Positions 43,239-51,594 of a DNA stretch of 64,000 nucleotides are shown one piece after another (positions within the stretch are counted from its first letter, which is position 1; each line of letters opens with the position of its first letter). The DNA comes from Castellaniella sp036379515 (GTDB taxonomy: Bacteria > Pseudomonadota > Gammaproteobacteria > Burkholderiales > Burkholderiaceae_B): assembly GCF_036379515.1 (NCBI RefSeq), contig NZ_DASVGN010000032.1, forward strand, positions 26,692 to 90,691, in the 5' to 3' direction. The notes under the pieces were generated by a model, which saw only the letters and a list, made by a program, of their open reading frames with translations, did no database searches and had not been told where the DNA came from. A program made the translations under genes and the position numbers.

Positions 43239-44633
43239 TTACTTGTTTTTGGATCCGTTTAATACGGTCATCTGCTGCGTGAGGTAATCACTAACGGATT
43301 TCATCTGTGTTGCCATGGCGTCCAGCTGCGTGAATTGTGTCCGGTAGGTATTCATGCGCTGGTTGATGATGTCTTTGGTGGATGCGATTTGCTTGTCGAT
43401 GTCCGCCATGGTTTTGGTCAGGCCGTCGCTGGCAGTCGAAAATATGCCGCCCGGTCGAGTGAAGGCGTCCACGGCGGTAGTGATCTGGGCTCCCACGCCG
43501 GTGCTGCCAGTGAATAGTGCTTTCACGCTGGCGCCGTTGTTCGCGAGTGCCTTGTCCAGCACGGTCTGATCGACCACCAGTTGGCCCGACCTTGGGTTGA
43601 CCATATCAAGGCTGATGCCGATCGAAGACAGATTGAGACCCGAGCTGGAGTCGACCGCACCCATGAGGACACCTTGCAGGCGCGTCTGTACTGAGCGCGC
43701 CACCGAATCGCCTGTGAGCGCCGACGAACTTTGGGAACCGACGTCGTACGCCGTGAGAGACTGGATCGTGCTCTGCAAGTTGTTGTAGGACGAGACGAAG
43801 TCCATGATGGCCTTCTTGGCCGAACTGTCGTCGCGCGTGAGGGCCAGATTGGCCGGGCTGCTGGTCGTCTTGTTCAGCGTCAGCGTCACTCCGTCGATGA
43901 CGTTGGTCACCGTGTTGGTGTGGCTGGTGATCGCGATGCCATTGACGGTGAGGGCTGCATCCTGGGCGGCGTGGACCTCGACATTGGCGTTGGTGCTGGA
44001 TGAATCTGCGTTGACGGTGGTCCCCAGGAATGCCTGCAGGTCGTCGTTGCCGGTCACCTTGATTTCTGTGATGGCGGCCTGGGTCCCGGTATCGCGGCTG
44101 GTCAGCAGCAGACGGTAGGGGCTGGAGGCATCACCGTCGTTGACGATCGTTGCATTGACGCCGATGTCAGGGTTCGTGTTGATAGCCTTCACGAGGCCAT
44201 TGAGCGAGGTGTCGGACAGATCCAGCGAATGCGTTTTGCCGTCGGCTGTCGTGATGTCCAGCGTGCCTGCGGCACCGATGGCCGCCATGCGATCGGCCCG
44301 TCCGTTGTAGACCATCGACTGCTGCGTGGCCAGAGCATTGACTTCGATGGAGTACTGGCCCGGGATGGTGTCCGGGGCCGCCGTGGCCGAAATGGAGTCC
44401 GAAGCCGATTTTGCCGAGATGGCGCCGAAGCTGTCGACCTTCTTGAGGGCTTCTGCAGCCACTTGAAAAGCCGAGACGGTTCCTTGGAGCTTTCCGTAGG
44501 CCGAGACCTTGGCCTGGTTGGCAGTTTGCCGGGCCTGGATCGCTTGCAGCGCCCTGTTTTCGTCGTTTTGCAGACTGGTCAGCAGGCTGTCGAGGGGAAG
44601 CCCGGAGATACCCAAAGAATTGACGGTCGGCAT
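43239..44633 (-). CDS. fliD: Flagellar filament cap protein FliD
   Basis: Pentameric cap on which flagellin polymerises. 464 residues with N-terminus LGISGLPLDSLLTSLQNDENRALQAIQARQ and C-terminal coiled coil (SDGLTKTMADIDKQIASTKDIINQRMNTYRTQFTQLDAMATQM), both typical. It lies 35 bases after flaG and 9 before fliS. Confidence 0.96.
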   Translation of the reverse strand: MPTVNSLGISGLPLDSLLTSLQNDENRALQAIQARQTANQAKVSAYGKLQGTVSAFQVAAEALKKVDSFGAISAKSASDSISATAAPDTIPGQYSIEVNALATQQSMVYNGRADRMAAIGAAGTLDITTADGKTHSLDLSDTSLNGLVKAINTNPDIGVNATIVNDGDASSPYRLLLTSRDTGTQAAITEIKVTGNDDLQAFLGTTVNADSSSTNANVEVHAAQDAALTVNGIAITSHTNTVTNVIDGVTLTLNKTTSSPANLALTRDDSSAKKAIMDFVSSYNNLQSTIQSLTAYDVGSQSSSALTGDSVARSVQTRLQGVLMGAVDSSSGLNLSSIGISLDMVNPRSGQLVVDQTVLDKALANNGASVKALFTGSTGVGAQITTAVDAFTRPGGIFSTASDGLTKTMADIDKQIASTKDIINQRMNTYRTQFTQLDAMATQMKSVSDYLTQQMTVLNGSKNK

Positions 44634-44668
44634 GGATGAGTTCTTTTCGTGTAGGTTGGCGGGAAGTG

Positions 44669-45055
44669 TCAGGCTTGAGTGTCGACGCTCGCGCCCTGCA
44701 GCTTGACGATCATTCTGGCGACCTGCAACACTGCGTCTGACGGGATGGTGCGCAGCACCTTGCCCGACGCCGTGTCGACGATCGAGACCACCAGTCTTTG
44801 CGCTTCTTTGTCCATGTCGAATCTCATGCTGGTCGACCAGGCCTGAAGGTGGTCGTTGACTTCAGTCAGGGCCTTTTCCAGCGCGGATTCAGGCTGCCCT
44901 GCAGTCTTGCGCTGACCCATTGTGTGGGCTCCCGCCTGGCTGGCAGAACCAGACGATGGCAACGCTGCAATAGGTGGCACGGAAGGACGTTCGGGTTGAG
45001 GCTGGGGCAAACTCGCCCCCAGAGCTGCGAGTGCTTGACCGATGGGTTGGATCAT
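44669..45055 (-). CDS. flaG: FlaG family flagellar protein
   Basis: Small protein associated with filament length control. 128 residues: a Pro/Ser-rich N-terminal half and a conserved FlaG domain (LQAWSTSMRFDMDKEAQRLVVSIVDTASGKVLRTIPSDAVLQVARMI). ATG at 45055 has AGGGG upstream; an in-frame start at 45139 would span the sigma-28 promoter and is rejected. It is the first gene of the flaG-fliD-fliS-fliT-fliK2-flhB-C operon. Confidence 0.92.
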   Translation of the reverse strand: MIQPIGQALAALGASLPQPQPERPSVPPIAALPSSGSASQAGAHTMGQRKTAGQPESALEKALTEVNDHLQAWSTSMRFDMDKEAQRLVVSIVDTASGKVLRTIPSDAVLQVARMIVKLQGASVDTQA

Positions 45056-45137
45056 ACGAGGCCCCTGCGAATGACTGATGTTTTCCGGATGTCGTGCGTC
45101 AAACCACCCTTTTTGGGCGGGTGCATCCTTTTCTGCC

Positions 45138-45164
45138 ATAACGGTCGCTGGGTCCTGAACTTTA
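45138..45164 (-). promoter_or_regulatory. Sigma-28 promoter of the flaG-fliD operon
   Basis: Minus strand: TAAAGTTC (45164-45157), 11-base spacer, ACCGTTAT (45145-45138): 7/8 and 5/8 against TAAAGTTT-N11-GCCGATAA with exact spacing, about 80 bases upstream of flaG. This is the best -35 match of the three candidates in the window. Confidence 0.7.
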
Positions 45165-45284
45165 GGCTGGAAAGTCGTTATTTTTCCTCAAGAAGCGAGG
45201 CTATGGTCAGTGGAACTCGCCCGACATCAGCCGCTTGCTTGGTGAAATGGCAGGGTGATCCTGCGGCATACTAGCGGTGTCAAC

Positions 45285-46055
45285 ATGTCATACGGGTCTG
45301 CAATGCCTCTGTCCGAGGAGCAGCTGATTAGTCAATACGCGCCTTTGGTGCGCCGTCAGGCGCTGGCGCTGATTGGCCGGCTGCCGGCCAGTGTGGAGCT
45401 CGACGATCTCATGCAGGCGGGGATGATGGGCTTGCTTGATGCCGTACGCCGCTATCAGCAGCGGGCCGATGCGCAGTTCGAAACCTACGCCATTACGCGT
45501 ATTCGGGGTACCATGCTCGACGAGCTGCGTAGCCAGGACTGGTTGCCGCGCAGCGTGCGCACCAAATCGCGCAGTATCGAAGGCAGCATCCACGCGCTTA
45601 ATCAGCGCCTGATGCGGCCTGCAACCGAGTCCGAAATCGCCGAAGAAATGGGGCTGGATTTACCGGCCTATCAGTCGCTGCTTGAAGAGTCGCGTGGTGT
45701 GCAGGTCCTGATGATCGAAGATCTTGCCCAGCATCGCGAAGACCACGAGGGGGCTTCAGTGGTCGACGGGGTTGCCGATGACGCAATGGCCAACCCTCTG
45801 GACTGGCTGGTACGTAGCGGTCTCCGAGCTGTATTGATCGAGGCAATCGATCAGTTGCCCGAACGTGAAAAACTGCTGCTTTCGCTGCAGTTCGAGCAGG
45901 ACCTGAACCAAAAAGAGATCGCGGTGGTGCTTGGTGTCACAGAAGGGCGTGTGTCGCAGCTGCGGTCTCAAGCGATAGCGCGAATTCGTGCCTGGTTGGC
46001 TGCCCACTCCTGGAACCCTGCAGAGCATTCCGACGACTTTCAGCAATTGCTGTGA
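45285..46055 (+). CDS. fliA: Flagellar sigma factor FliA (sigma-28)
   Basis: RNA polymerase sigma factor for late flagellar and chemotaxis genes. 256 residues with sigma regions 2 (VELDDLMQAGMMGLLDAVRRYQ, AQFETYAITRIRGTMLDELRSQDWLPRSVR), 3 and 4 (LPEREKLLLSLQFEQDLNQKEIAVVLGVTEGRVSQLRSQA). No strong Shine-Dalgarno marks the start: ATG 45285 is chosen, GTG 45255 and ATG 45303 are alternatives. It is divergent from flaG, 229 bases apart. Confidence 0.93.
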   Translation: MSYGSAMPLSEEQLISQYAPLVRRQALALIGRLPASVELDDLMQAGMMGLLDAVRRYQQRADAQFETYAITRIRGTMLDELRSQDWLPRSVRTKSRSIEGSIHALNQRLMRPATESEIAEEMGLDLPAYQSLLEESRGVQVLMIEDLAQHREDHEGASVVDGVADDAMANPLDWLVRSGLRAVLIEAIDQLPEREKLLLSLQFEQDLNQKEIAVVLGVTEGRVSQLRSQAIARIRAWLAAHSWNPAEHSDDFQQLL

Positions 46056-46085
46056 GCGTGTTGTGAACGTGTGTACGCAGCCGCC

Positions 46086-46121
46086 TTGTGCTGTCTTAAA
46101 GATGTATTTAACATATATCTT
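46086..46121 (+). promoter_or_regulatory. Promoter with NsrR-like operator upstream of hemerythrin gene
   Basis: TTGTGC (46086-46091), 17-base spacer, TAACAT (46109-46114). An imperfect 23-bp palindrome at 46099-46121 (left arm AAGATGTATTT, right arm AACATATATCTT around one central base; 9 of 11 positions pair) covers the spacer and -10. The layout, AAGATG arms in 11-1-11 spacing, is that of NsrR nitric-oxide-sensing repressor sites. The regulator assignment is inference. Confidence 0.6.
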
Positions 46122-46249
46122 ATTAAACACATCATCAGGCGTAACACCCAAGACGGGCGCCTGAAACGAGCAATTGATTTTTTCTCGGGGAAGGCCCACT
46201 TGTGCTTGCATGCGACAAGGGTTCGACCTCTTCTTTCAGAAGGTGCAGC

Positions 46250-46681
46250 ATGAACATCGATCGATTCAAGGAACATCACGTTCAGATCATCTCCGGCATC
46301 AATTCTCTGCGCGCTTTGGCGCATCAGGGCATAGAGGACAGGGCCGTCGACATCGCCTACGAACTCAAAGCGCTCGCTCAGGTCGTGACGCAGCATCTGG
46401 CTATTGAGGACCGCATCCTCTATCCGTCGTTGGAGCGCAGCGGTGACGACCATCTGGCCACGATGAGCCGGACTTACCAGGACGACATGAAGGGCATTGC
46501 GACGGCATTCATCACGTTTGCCCGTCGGTGGGGGAACGCGACGCAGCTGGTGCGTAACCCCGAAGTCTTCCGAGCCGAGGCTAACACGGTGTTGCACGAC
46601 GTTTATGCGCGCATGCTGCGCGAGAACCGCGAATTCTATCCCGCAGTCGAGGCGTTGAACCGGGACGCTGTCCCGGCCTAG
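46250..46681 (+). CDS. Hemerythrin-domain protein
   Basis: 143 residues forming one HHE-type four-helix domain. Candidate di-iron ligands are His9/His10 (FKEHH), His49 and Glu53 (QHLAIEDRILYP) and a late Glu in NREFYP. ATG at 46250 has AGAAGG upstream; an in-frame start at 46202 lacks support. Such proteins bind oxygen or NO or help repair iron-sulfur centres under nitrosative stress. The NsrR-like operator in front favours the NO link. It stands between fliA and alaS as a single gene. Confidence 0.85.
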   Translation: MNIDRFKEHHVQIISGINSLRALAHQGIEDRAVDIAYELKALAQVVTQHLAIEDRILYPSLERSGDDHLATMSRTYQDDMKGIATAFITFARRWGNATQLVRNPEVFRAEANTVLHDVYARMLRENREFYPAVEALNRDAVPA

Positions 46682-46729
46682 AGTGCCTGTTGTCACCGGC
46701 TTTCCGTAAAGGCGCGTTCTACGCAGACA

Positions 46730-46745
46730 GGCGGCCATGGCCGCC
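46730..46745. repeat. 16-bp perfect palindrome GGCGGCCATGGCCGCC
   Basis: A GC-only palindrome with CATG at its centre, 49 bases after the hemerythrin stop and 32 bases before the alaS -10. It may act as a terminator stem, although only a weak pyrimidine run follows, or as an operator of alaS. Confidence 0.5.
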
Positions 46746-46776
46746 CGGTCCTTCTCTCGGCGGCGAAAAGGCATTC

Positions 46777-46782
46777 TATAAT
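46777..46782 (+). promoter_or_regulatory. alaS -10 element
   Basis: A consensus TATAAT 35 bases before the alaS ATG. No matching -35 is seen at 16-18 bases upstream. Confidence 0.45.
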
Positions 46783-46817
46783 GCCCCGTCGGTATTTCCT
46801 GCGTCGTGAACCCTAGA

Positions 46818-49442
46818 ATGAAAACCTCCGAAATTCGCCAGAAGTTCCTCTCTTTCTTTGAATCCAAAGGGCATCAGGTCGTGGCGTCCTCCCCGTTGGT
46901 ACCGGCCAATGACCCCACCCTGTTGTTCACCAATGCAGGCATGGTGCAATTCAAGGACGTGTTCACGGGCAAAGAAACGCGTGCCTATCACCGAGCGACG
47001 ACGGCACAGCGGTGCGTGCGCGCGGGTGGCAAGCACAACGACCTTGAAAATGTCGGCTATACGGCACGGCATCATACTTTCTTTGAAATGCTGGGCAATT
47101 TCAGTTTTGGGGATTATTTCAAGCGTGATGCAATCACCTTTGCCTGGACCCTGCTGACTGAAGTGCTGGGGCTTCCCAAAGACAAGCTTTGGGTCACCGT
47201 GTACCAGGAAGACGACGAGGCCCACGATATCTGGGAACACGCCATCGGCGTACCGGCGGAACGCATCATCCGCATTGGCGACAACAAAGGTGCCCGTTAC
47301 GCCTCCGACAATTTCTGGCAAATGGCCGACACCGGACCCTGTGGTCCGTGCTCAGAGATCTTCTATGATCACGGCCCGGAAATCTGGGGCGGGCCTCCGG
47401 GGTCTCCTGAAGAAGACGGCGATCGCTATATCGAGATCTGGAATCTCGTGTTCATGCAGTTCGAGCGCGATGCACAGGGGGTCATGCACCCTTTGCCCAA
47501 GCCTTGCGTCGATACGGGGATGGGTCTGGAGCGTATTGCAGCCGTCTTGCAGCACGTGCATTCCAATTACGATATAGACCTGTTTCAGCATCTTATCCGT
47601 GCGGCCGCCCGTGAAACCGGTGCCACTGATCTGTCCGATAATTCCTTGAAGGTCATTGCCGACCATATCCGAGCCTGCAGTTTTCTGGTGGTAGACGGCG
47701 TCATCCCGGGCAACGAGGGACGCGGCTATGTGTTGCGCCGCATTATCCGACGCGCTCTGCGCCATGGCCACAAGCTGGGGCAAAAGGGGCTCTTCTTCCA
47801 TCGCCTCGTGGCCGACGTCGTAGTGCAGATGGGCGCGGCCTACCCTGAGCTTGCCGCCCAGCAATCGCGCGTCGAGCAGGTGCTGCGCCAAGAAGAAGAA
47901 CGGTTTGGCGAAACGCTCGAAAACGGCATGCGCATCCTTGAAGCGTCACTGTCGGTGCTGCCGGCAGGGCAGGCACTGGATGGGCAGACACTCTTTGCGC
48001 TTTACGACACCTATGGTTTTCCGGTTGATCTGACGGCCGACATTTGCCGCGAGCGCAAGATTCAGGTCGATCTCGAAGGCTTCGAACATGCCATGGCAAA
48101 ACAGCGTGAGCAGGCACGCGCAGCTGGCAAATTCAAGGCAGCGGCAGGGCTCGAATACGAAGGCACCGAGACGCGCTTTGACGGCTACGAGCGGCTCGAT
48201 GGCAATGCGACGGTGACGGCGCTGTACGTCGACGGGGCCTCGGTGCCTTCGATCGCCCAGGGCCAGGATGCGGTCGTCGTGCTCGATGCGACACCGTTCT
48301 ACGCTGAATCGGGGGGGCAGGTGGGCGATACCGGTTTGCTCAGTAACGGCGCGGCACGCTTTCAGGTAGCAGACACGCAAAAGATCCAAAGCCACGTATT
48401 TGGCCACCACGGCAACCTCATCGAGGGAACCCTGTCGGTGGGTGACGTGCTGCAGGCGCAAGTAGACGTCGAGCGTCGTGCCGACACGATGCGCAACCAC
48501 TCGGCTACCCATCTCATGCACAAGGCTTTGCGCCAGGTGTTGGGTGAGCATGTGCGCCAACGAGGCTCCCTGGTCGACCCTGAAAAGACGCGTTTCGACT
48601 TTGCGCATGACGCTCCCATGACGGCCGATCAGATCGCACGCGTCGAAGCCATCGTCAATGATCAGGTGCTGGCCAACGTGGCGGTGCAGACGCAGCAGAT
48701 GGCGTACGACGAGGCCGTTTCGGGTGGTGCGATGGCGCTGTTCGGAGAAAAATACGGTGATGTGGTCCGAGTGCTGGATATCGGCTTTTCGCGCGAGCTC
48801 TGCGGGGGGACCCACGTCAGCCGCACGGGCGATATCGGTCTGTTCAAGATCGTGTCCGAAAGCGGCGTAGCAGCCGGTATTCGTCGCGTCGAGGCCATTA
48901 CCGGGCGCAATTCGGTGGCCTGGGTGCAGCGGACGCAAAATGTATTGCTGCACGCTTCCTCCTTGCTCAAGGCGCAGCCTGAAGCGGTGCCCGAACGGGT
49001 GCAGGCCCTGCAGCAGCAGCTCCATGACAGCGAACATGAACTGGCTCGTCTGCAAGAGAAGTTGGCAGCGGCGGCGGGCGCCGATCTCGCGGGGCAGGCC
49101 GTTGAAGTCGGCGGTGTCAAACTCCTGACCAAGCGCCTGAATGGCGTAGATCCCAAATCGCTGCGCGGAATGGTGGACCAACTCAAATCACGCCTGCCGA
49201 GCGCGGTAATTCTGCTTGCCGCAGTGGCGGATGACAAAATCAGTCTGGTGGCAGGGGTTGGGCCAGAGGTCGGGCCGCGCATCAAGGCGGGCGATCTCGT
49301 GGGCGCTGTGGCAGCCCAGGTGGGTGGCAAGGGCGGCGGACGACCGGATATGGCCATGGGGGGCGGCTCAGACGTGGCGGCACTCGACAGTGCTTTGGGG
49401 AGTGTGGCATCGTGGCTGTCGGGGCGGTTGGGGACCAAATGA
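46818..49442 (+). CDS. alaS: Alanyl-tRNA synthetase
   Basis: Class II synthetase charging tRNA-Ala. 874 residues. The N-terminal catalytic domain begins KTSEIRQKFLSFFESKGHQVV, the editing domain carries the zinc-type motifs HSATHLMH (about residue 560) and CGGTHV (about 660), and the C-terminal oligomerisation domain is complete. ATG 46818 gives the family start; a GTG at 46806 is in frame. The stop overlaps the TusA-like gene (ATGA). Confidence 0.96.
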   Translation: MKTSEIRQKFLSFFESKGHQVVASSPLVPANDPTLLFTNAGMVQFKDVFTGKETRAYHRATTAQRCVRAGGKHNDLENVGYTARHHTFFEMLGNFSFGDYFKRDAITFAWTLLTEVLGLPKDKLWVTVYQEDDEAHDIWEHAIGVPAERIIRIGDNKGARYASDNFWQMADTGPCGPCSEIFYDHGPEIWGGPPGSPEEDGDRYIEIWNLVFMQFERDAQGVMHPLPKPCVDTGMGLERIAAVLQHVHSNYDIDLFQHLIRAAARETGATDLSDNSLKVIADHIRACSFLVVDGVIPGNEGRGYVLRRIIRRALRHGHKLGQKGLFFHRLVADVVVQMGAAYPELAAQQSRVEQVLRQEEERFGETLENGMRILEASLSVLPAGQALDGQTLFALYDTYGFPVDLTADICRERKIQVDLEGFEHAMAKQREQARAAGKFKAAAGLEYEGTETRFDGYERLDGNATVTALYVDGASVPSIAQGQDAVVVLDATPFYAESGGQVGDTGLLSNGAARFQVADTQKIQSHVFGHHGNLIEGTLSVGDVLQAQVDVERRADTMRNHSATHLMHKALRQVLGEHVRQRGSLVDPEKTRFDFAHDAPMTADQIARVEAIVNDQVLANVAVQTQQMAYDEAVSGGAMALFGEKYGDVVRVLDIGFSRELCGGTHVSRTGDIGLFKIVSESGVAAGIRRVEAITGRNSVAWVQRTQNVLLHASSLLKAQPEAVPERVQALQQQLHDSEHELARLQEKLAAAAGADLAGQAVEVGGVKLLTKRLNGVDPKSLRGMVDQLKSRLPSAVILLAAVADDKISLVAGVGPEVGPRIKAGDLVGAVAAQVGGKGGGRPDMAMGGGSDVAALDSALGSVASWLSGRLGTK

Positions 49443-49708
49443 TCACCGACGTATCACTTGACTCCTTGCAAGTCGACGAATGGATCGACGCGCAGGGGCT
49501 CAATTGCCCCTTGCCGATTTTGCGCACCAAAAAGGCGCTGGCGAAGCTTGCGAGCGGTCAGGTGCTGGCCGTGGTGACCACAGATCCACACGCCGTGGCG
49601 GATTTCCAGGCATTCTGCCGCCAGACGGGCAACGCCTTGCTGGCGCAGAACCGGCATTCCGATGCGGCGTCCGATCTTGCGATGGTGCACTACATTCGTC
49701 GTCGCTAA
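49439..49708 (+). CDS. TusA-family sulfurtransferase
   Basis: 89 residues with the SirA/TusA core EWIDAQGLNCPLPILRTKKAL; the cysteine in NCPLPIL is the persulfide carrier. The TusA family relays sulfur for tRNA thiolation and cofactor synthesis, but paralogues exist, so the exact role is open. It overlaps alaS by ATGA and is translationally coupled to it. Confidence 0.88.
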   Translation: MITDVSLDSLQVDEWIDAQGLNCPLPILRTKKALAKLASGQVLAVVTTDPHAVADFQAFCRQTGNALLAQNRHSDAASDLAMVHYIRRR

Positions 49709-49822
49709 AGAGCGCGTGCCTCGTTGGCTCATCCGAATGACTCCGGGCAAGCGCCAGGGCCACTGCACATGCCTCGTGGTGTTTGTTTTGGACTTTCTTT
49801 TGCAGAACCCGGTGCGCAACGA

Positions 49823-49851
49823 TTGCGGTGCACAGGGCTGGATGCTAGAAT
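49823..49851 (+). promoter_or_regulatory. Sigma-70 promoter of rpsP
   Basis: TTGCGG (49823-49828), 17-base spacer, TAGAAT (49846-49851), 35 bases before the rpsP start codon. This is the best-spaced housekeeping promoter in the window. Confidence 0.65.
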
Positions 49852-49886
49852 CTTTCGTTTTTCACAGTATTTTCAAAGGACTCTTC

Positions 49887-50147
49887 ATGGTTGTGATTCG
49901 TCTGGCTCGCGGTGGCTCGAAGAAGCGCCCCTTTTATAACGTTGTTGCTGCTGATTCCCGTAATCGCCGCGACGGCCGCTTTATTGAACGCGTGGGCTTT
50001 TACAACCCGGTTGCTGGCGAAGGCCAGGAAAAGCTTCGCATTGCGCTTGACCGCATTCAGCATTGGGTCGACAACGGTGCCCAGCTTTCTGGCACGGTAG
50101 ACCGCCTGGTCAAGGAATTCTCGGCAACGGTTTCGGCGGCTGCCTGA
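49887..50147 (+). CDS. rpsP: 30S ribosomal protein S16
   Basis: 86 residues with the S16 core VVIRLARGGSKKRPFYNVVAADSRNRRDGRFIERVGFYNP. AAAGGA precedes the ATG at 49887; in-frame codons further upstream lie before the promoter and are rejected. It is followed by rimM and trmD, the standard rpsP operon order. Confidence 0.97.
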   Translation: MVVIRLARGGSKKRPFYNVVAADSRNRRDGRFIERVGFYNPVAGEGQEKLRIALDRIQHWVDNGAQLSGTVDRLVKEFSATVSAAA

Positions 50148-50176
50148 TTGCCACAGACTGTAGCGCAGTTTGTACG

Positions 50177-50764
50177 ATGACATCCCCGGCCTCGCCTGAG
50201 CGGGTGGCCGTTGGGCGGATCGCGTCCGCGCATGGGGTGCGTGGCTGGCTGAAAGTCCAGCCGTATTCCGAGTCCGGTACGGTCCTGCTTTCGGCAAAAG
50301 CGTGGTGGTTGACGGCCGCCTCGGCAGTGCAGGGCGCACCGGGTCAGGCACTGCGTGTGTTGGCCTGTCGTGCTGCCGGTCCGCATTTGCTTGCACAACT
50401 CGAAGGCATCTCGGATCGTGACGCCGCCCAGGCATTACGTGGGCAGATGATCTGGGTCGACCGGGCTGAGTTTCCCGCAGCAGACCCCGACGAATATTAT
50501 TGGATCGATCTGATTGGCTGTCGTCTTTATGGCATGTCAGGCGGCTCTTCCGTGTTGTTGGGTGAAGTCGACGAGGTCTTCGACAATGGAGCGCACGCCG
50601 TACTCCAGGTAGTGCTGGGCGACCTGAACGATTCTTCGTTTTGTCCAAGTCTGGGTCGTGACGGGAGGCCTCAACACACTTTGATTCCTTTCGTGGCCGC
50701 ACACGTACAGCGCGTCGATCTACAGTCTCGCCGTATCGACACGGACTGGCCGGCCGATTTCTGA
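50177..50764 (+). CDS. rimM: 16S rRNA processing protein RimM
   Basis: Binds S19 during 30S head maturation. 195 residues with N-terminal RimM domain (VAVGRIASAHGVRGWLKVQPYSE) and C-terminal PRC-barrel (YYWIDLIGCRLYG, LIPFVAAHVQRVDLQSRRI). ATG 50177 chosen by family start; an in-frame start at 50063 would overlap rpsP. trmD starts 5 bases after it. Confidence 0.95.
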   Translation: MTSPASPERVAVGRIASAHGVRGWLKVQPYSESGTVLLSAKAWWLTAASAVQGAPGQALRVLACRAAGPHLLAQLEGISDRDAAQALRGQMIWVDRAEFPAADPDEYYWIDLIGCRLYGMSGGSSVLLGEVDEVFDNGAHAVLQVVLGDLNDSSFCPSLGRDGRPQHTLIPFVAAHVQRVDLQSRRIDTDWPADF

Positions 50765-50769
50765 GCCCT

Positions 50770-51549
50770 ATGCGCTTCGATCTCATCACGTTGTTTCCTC
50801 CGATGTTTGCGGCGGTGCGAGATCTTGGCATCACCGGGCGTGCGCATGCGCATGGCCTGTGGTCCCTGGTGACCTGGAACCCCCGCGATTTCACGCACGA
50901 CTTGCATCGAACGGTGGACGACCGTCCCTATGGCGGGGGGCCTGGCATGGTCATGATGGCGGAGCCGCTGGCGCAGGCCGTCGAGGCGGCTCGTCTGGCG
51001 CGCCTGGAGGCGGGTGCTGACGCGGAAGGTGCGTCTGCCCCTGTCGTGCTGCTTTCTCCAGTGGGTCACGTGCATACCCAGGCTGCTGCGCAAGCCTGGT
51101 CGCAGGGAACTGGTGCCATTCTGATATGCGGCCGCTATGAAGGGGTAGACCAGCGTTTCATTGACCGCTATGTGACCCAGCAGGTGTCACTCGGAGACTT
51201 TGTGCTCTCGGGGGGAGAACTCGGTGCCATGGTGCTGCTCGACAGCGTGGTACGCCTGTTGCCCGGGGCTTTGCATGATGCCGAATCTGCCGTGCAGGAT
51301 TCGTTCAGCCCCACGCTTGATGGGCTCCTGGACAGCCCTCATTACACCCGTCCCGAGGTTTGGCGTGAAGATCCGGTGCCTGCGCCTCTTCTTTCCGGGC
51401 ATCATGCCCATATCGCTGCGTGGCGGCGCGAGCGGTCGCTGGCGTTGACGGCCACCCACAGACCCGACTTGATTGAGGCTGCCCGAGACTCTGGCCGCCT
51501 GAGCGCAGGCGATGAGCGCCTTTTGCACGACCGTTCGCACAAATCCTGA
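50770..51549 (+). CDS. trmD: tRNA (guanine37-N1)-methyltransferase
   Basis: SPOUT-class enzyme making m1G37 in tRNA. 259 residues with the trefoil-knot motifs GGGPGMVMMAEPL, CGRYEGVDQRF and LSGGELGAMVLLDSVVRLLPG. In most relatives rplS follows; here the next gene is on the other strand 45 bases on. Confidence 0.97.
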   Translation: MRFDLITLFPPMFAAVRDLGITGRAHAHGLWSLVTWNPRDFTHDLHRTVDDRPYGGGPGMVMMAEPLAQAVEAARLARLEAGADAEGASAPVVLLSPVGHVHTQAAAQAWSQGTGAILICGRYEGVDQRFIDRYVTQQVSLGDFVLSGGELGAMVLLDSVVRLLPGALHDAESAVQDSFSPTLDGLLDSPHYTRPEVWREDPVPAPLLSGHHAHIAAWRRERSLALTATHRPDLIEAARDSGRLSAGDERLLHDRSHKS

Positions 51550-51594
51550 ATGGTCTGCGGGGGGCCTGCGCCCTGCAGTCGGTGATCTCTGGGG

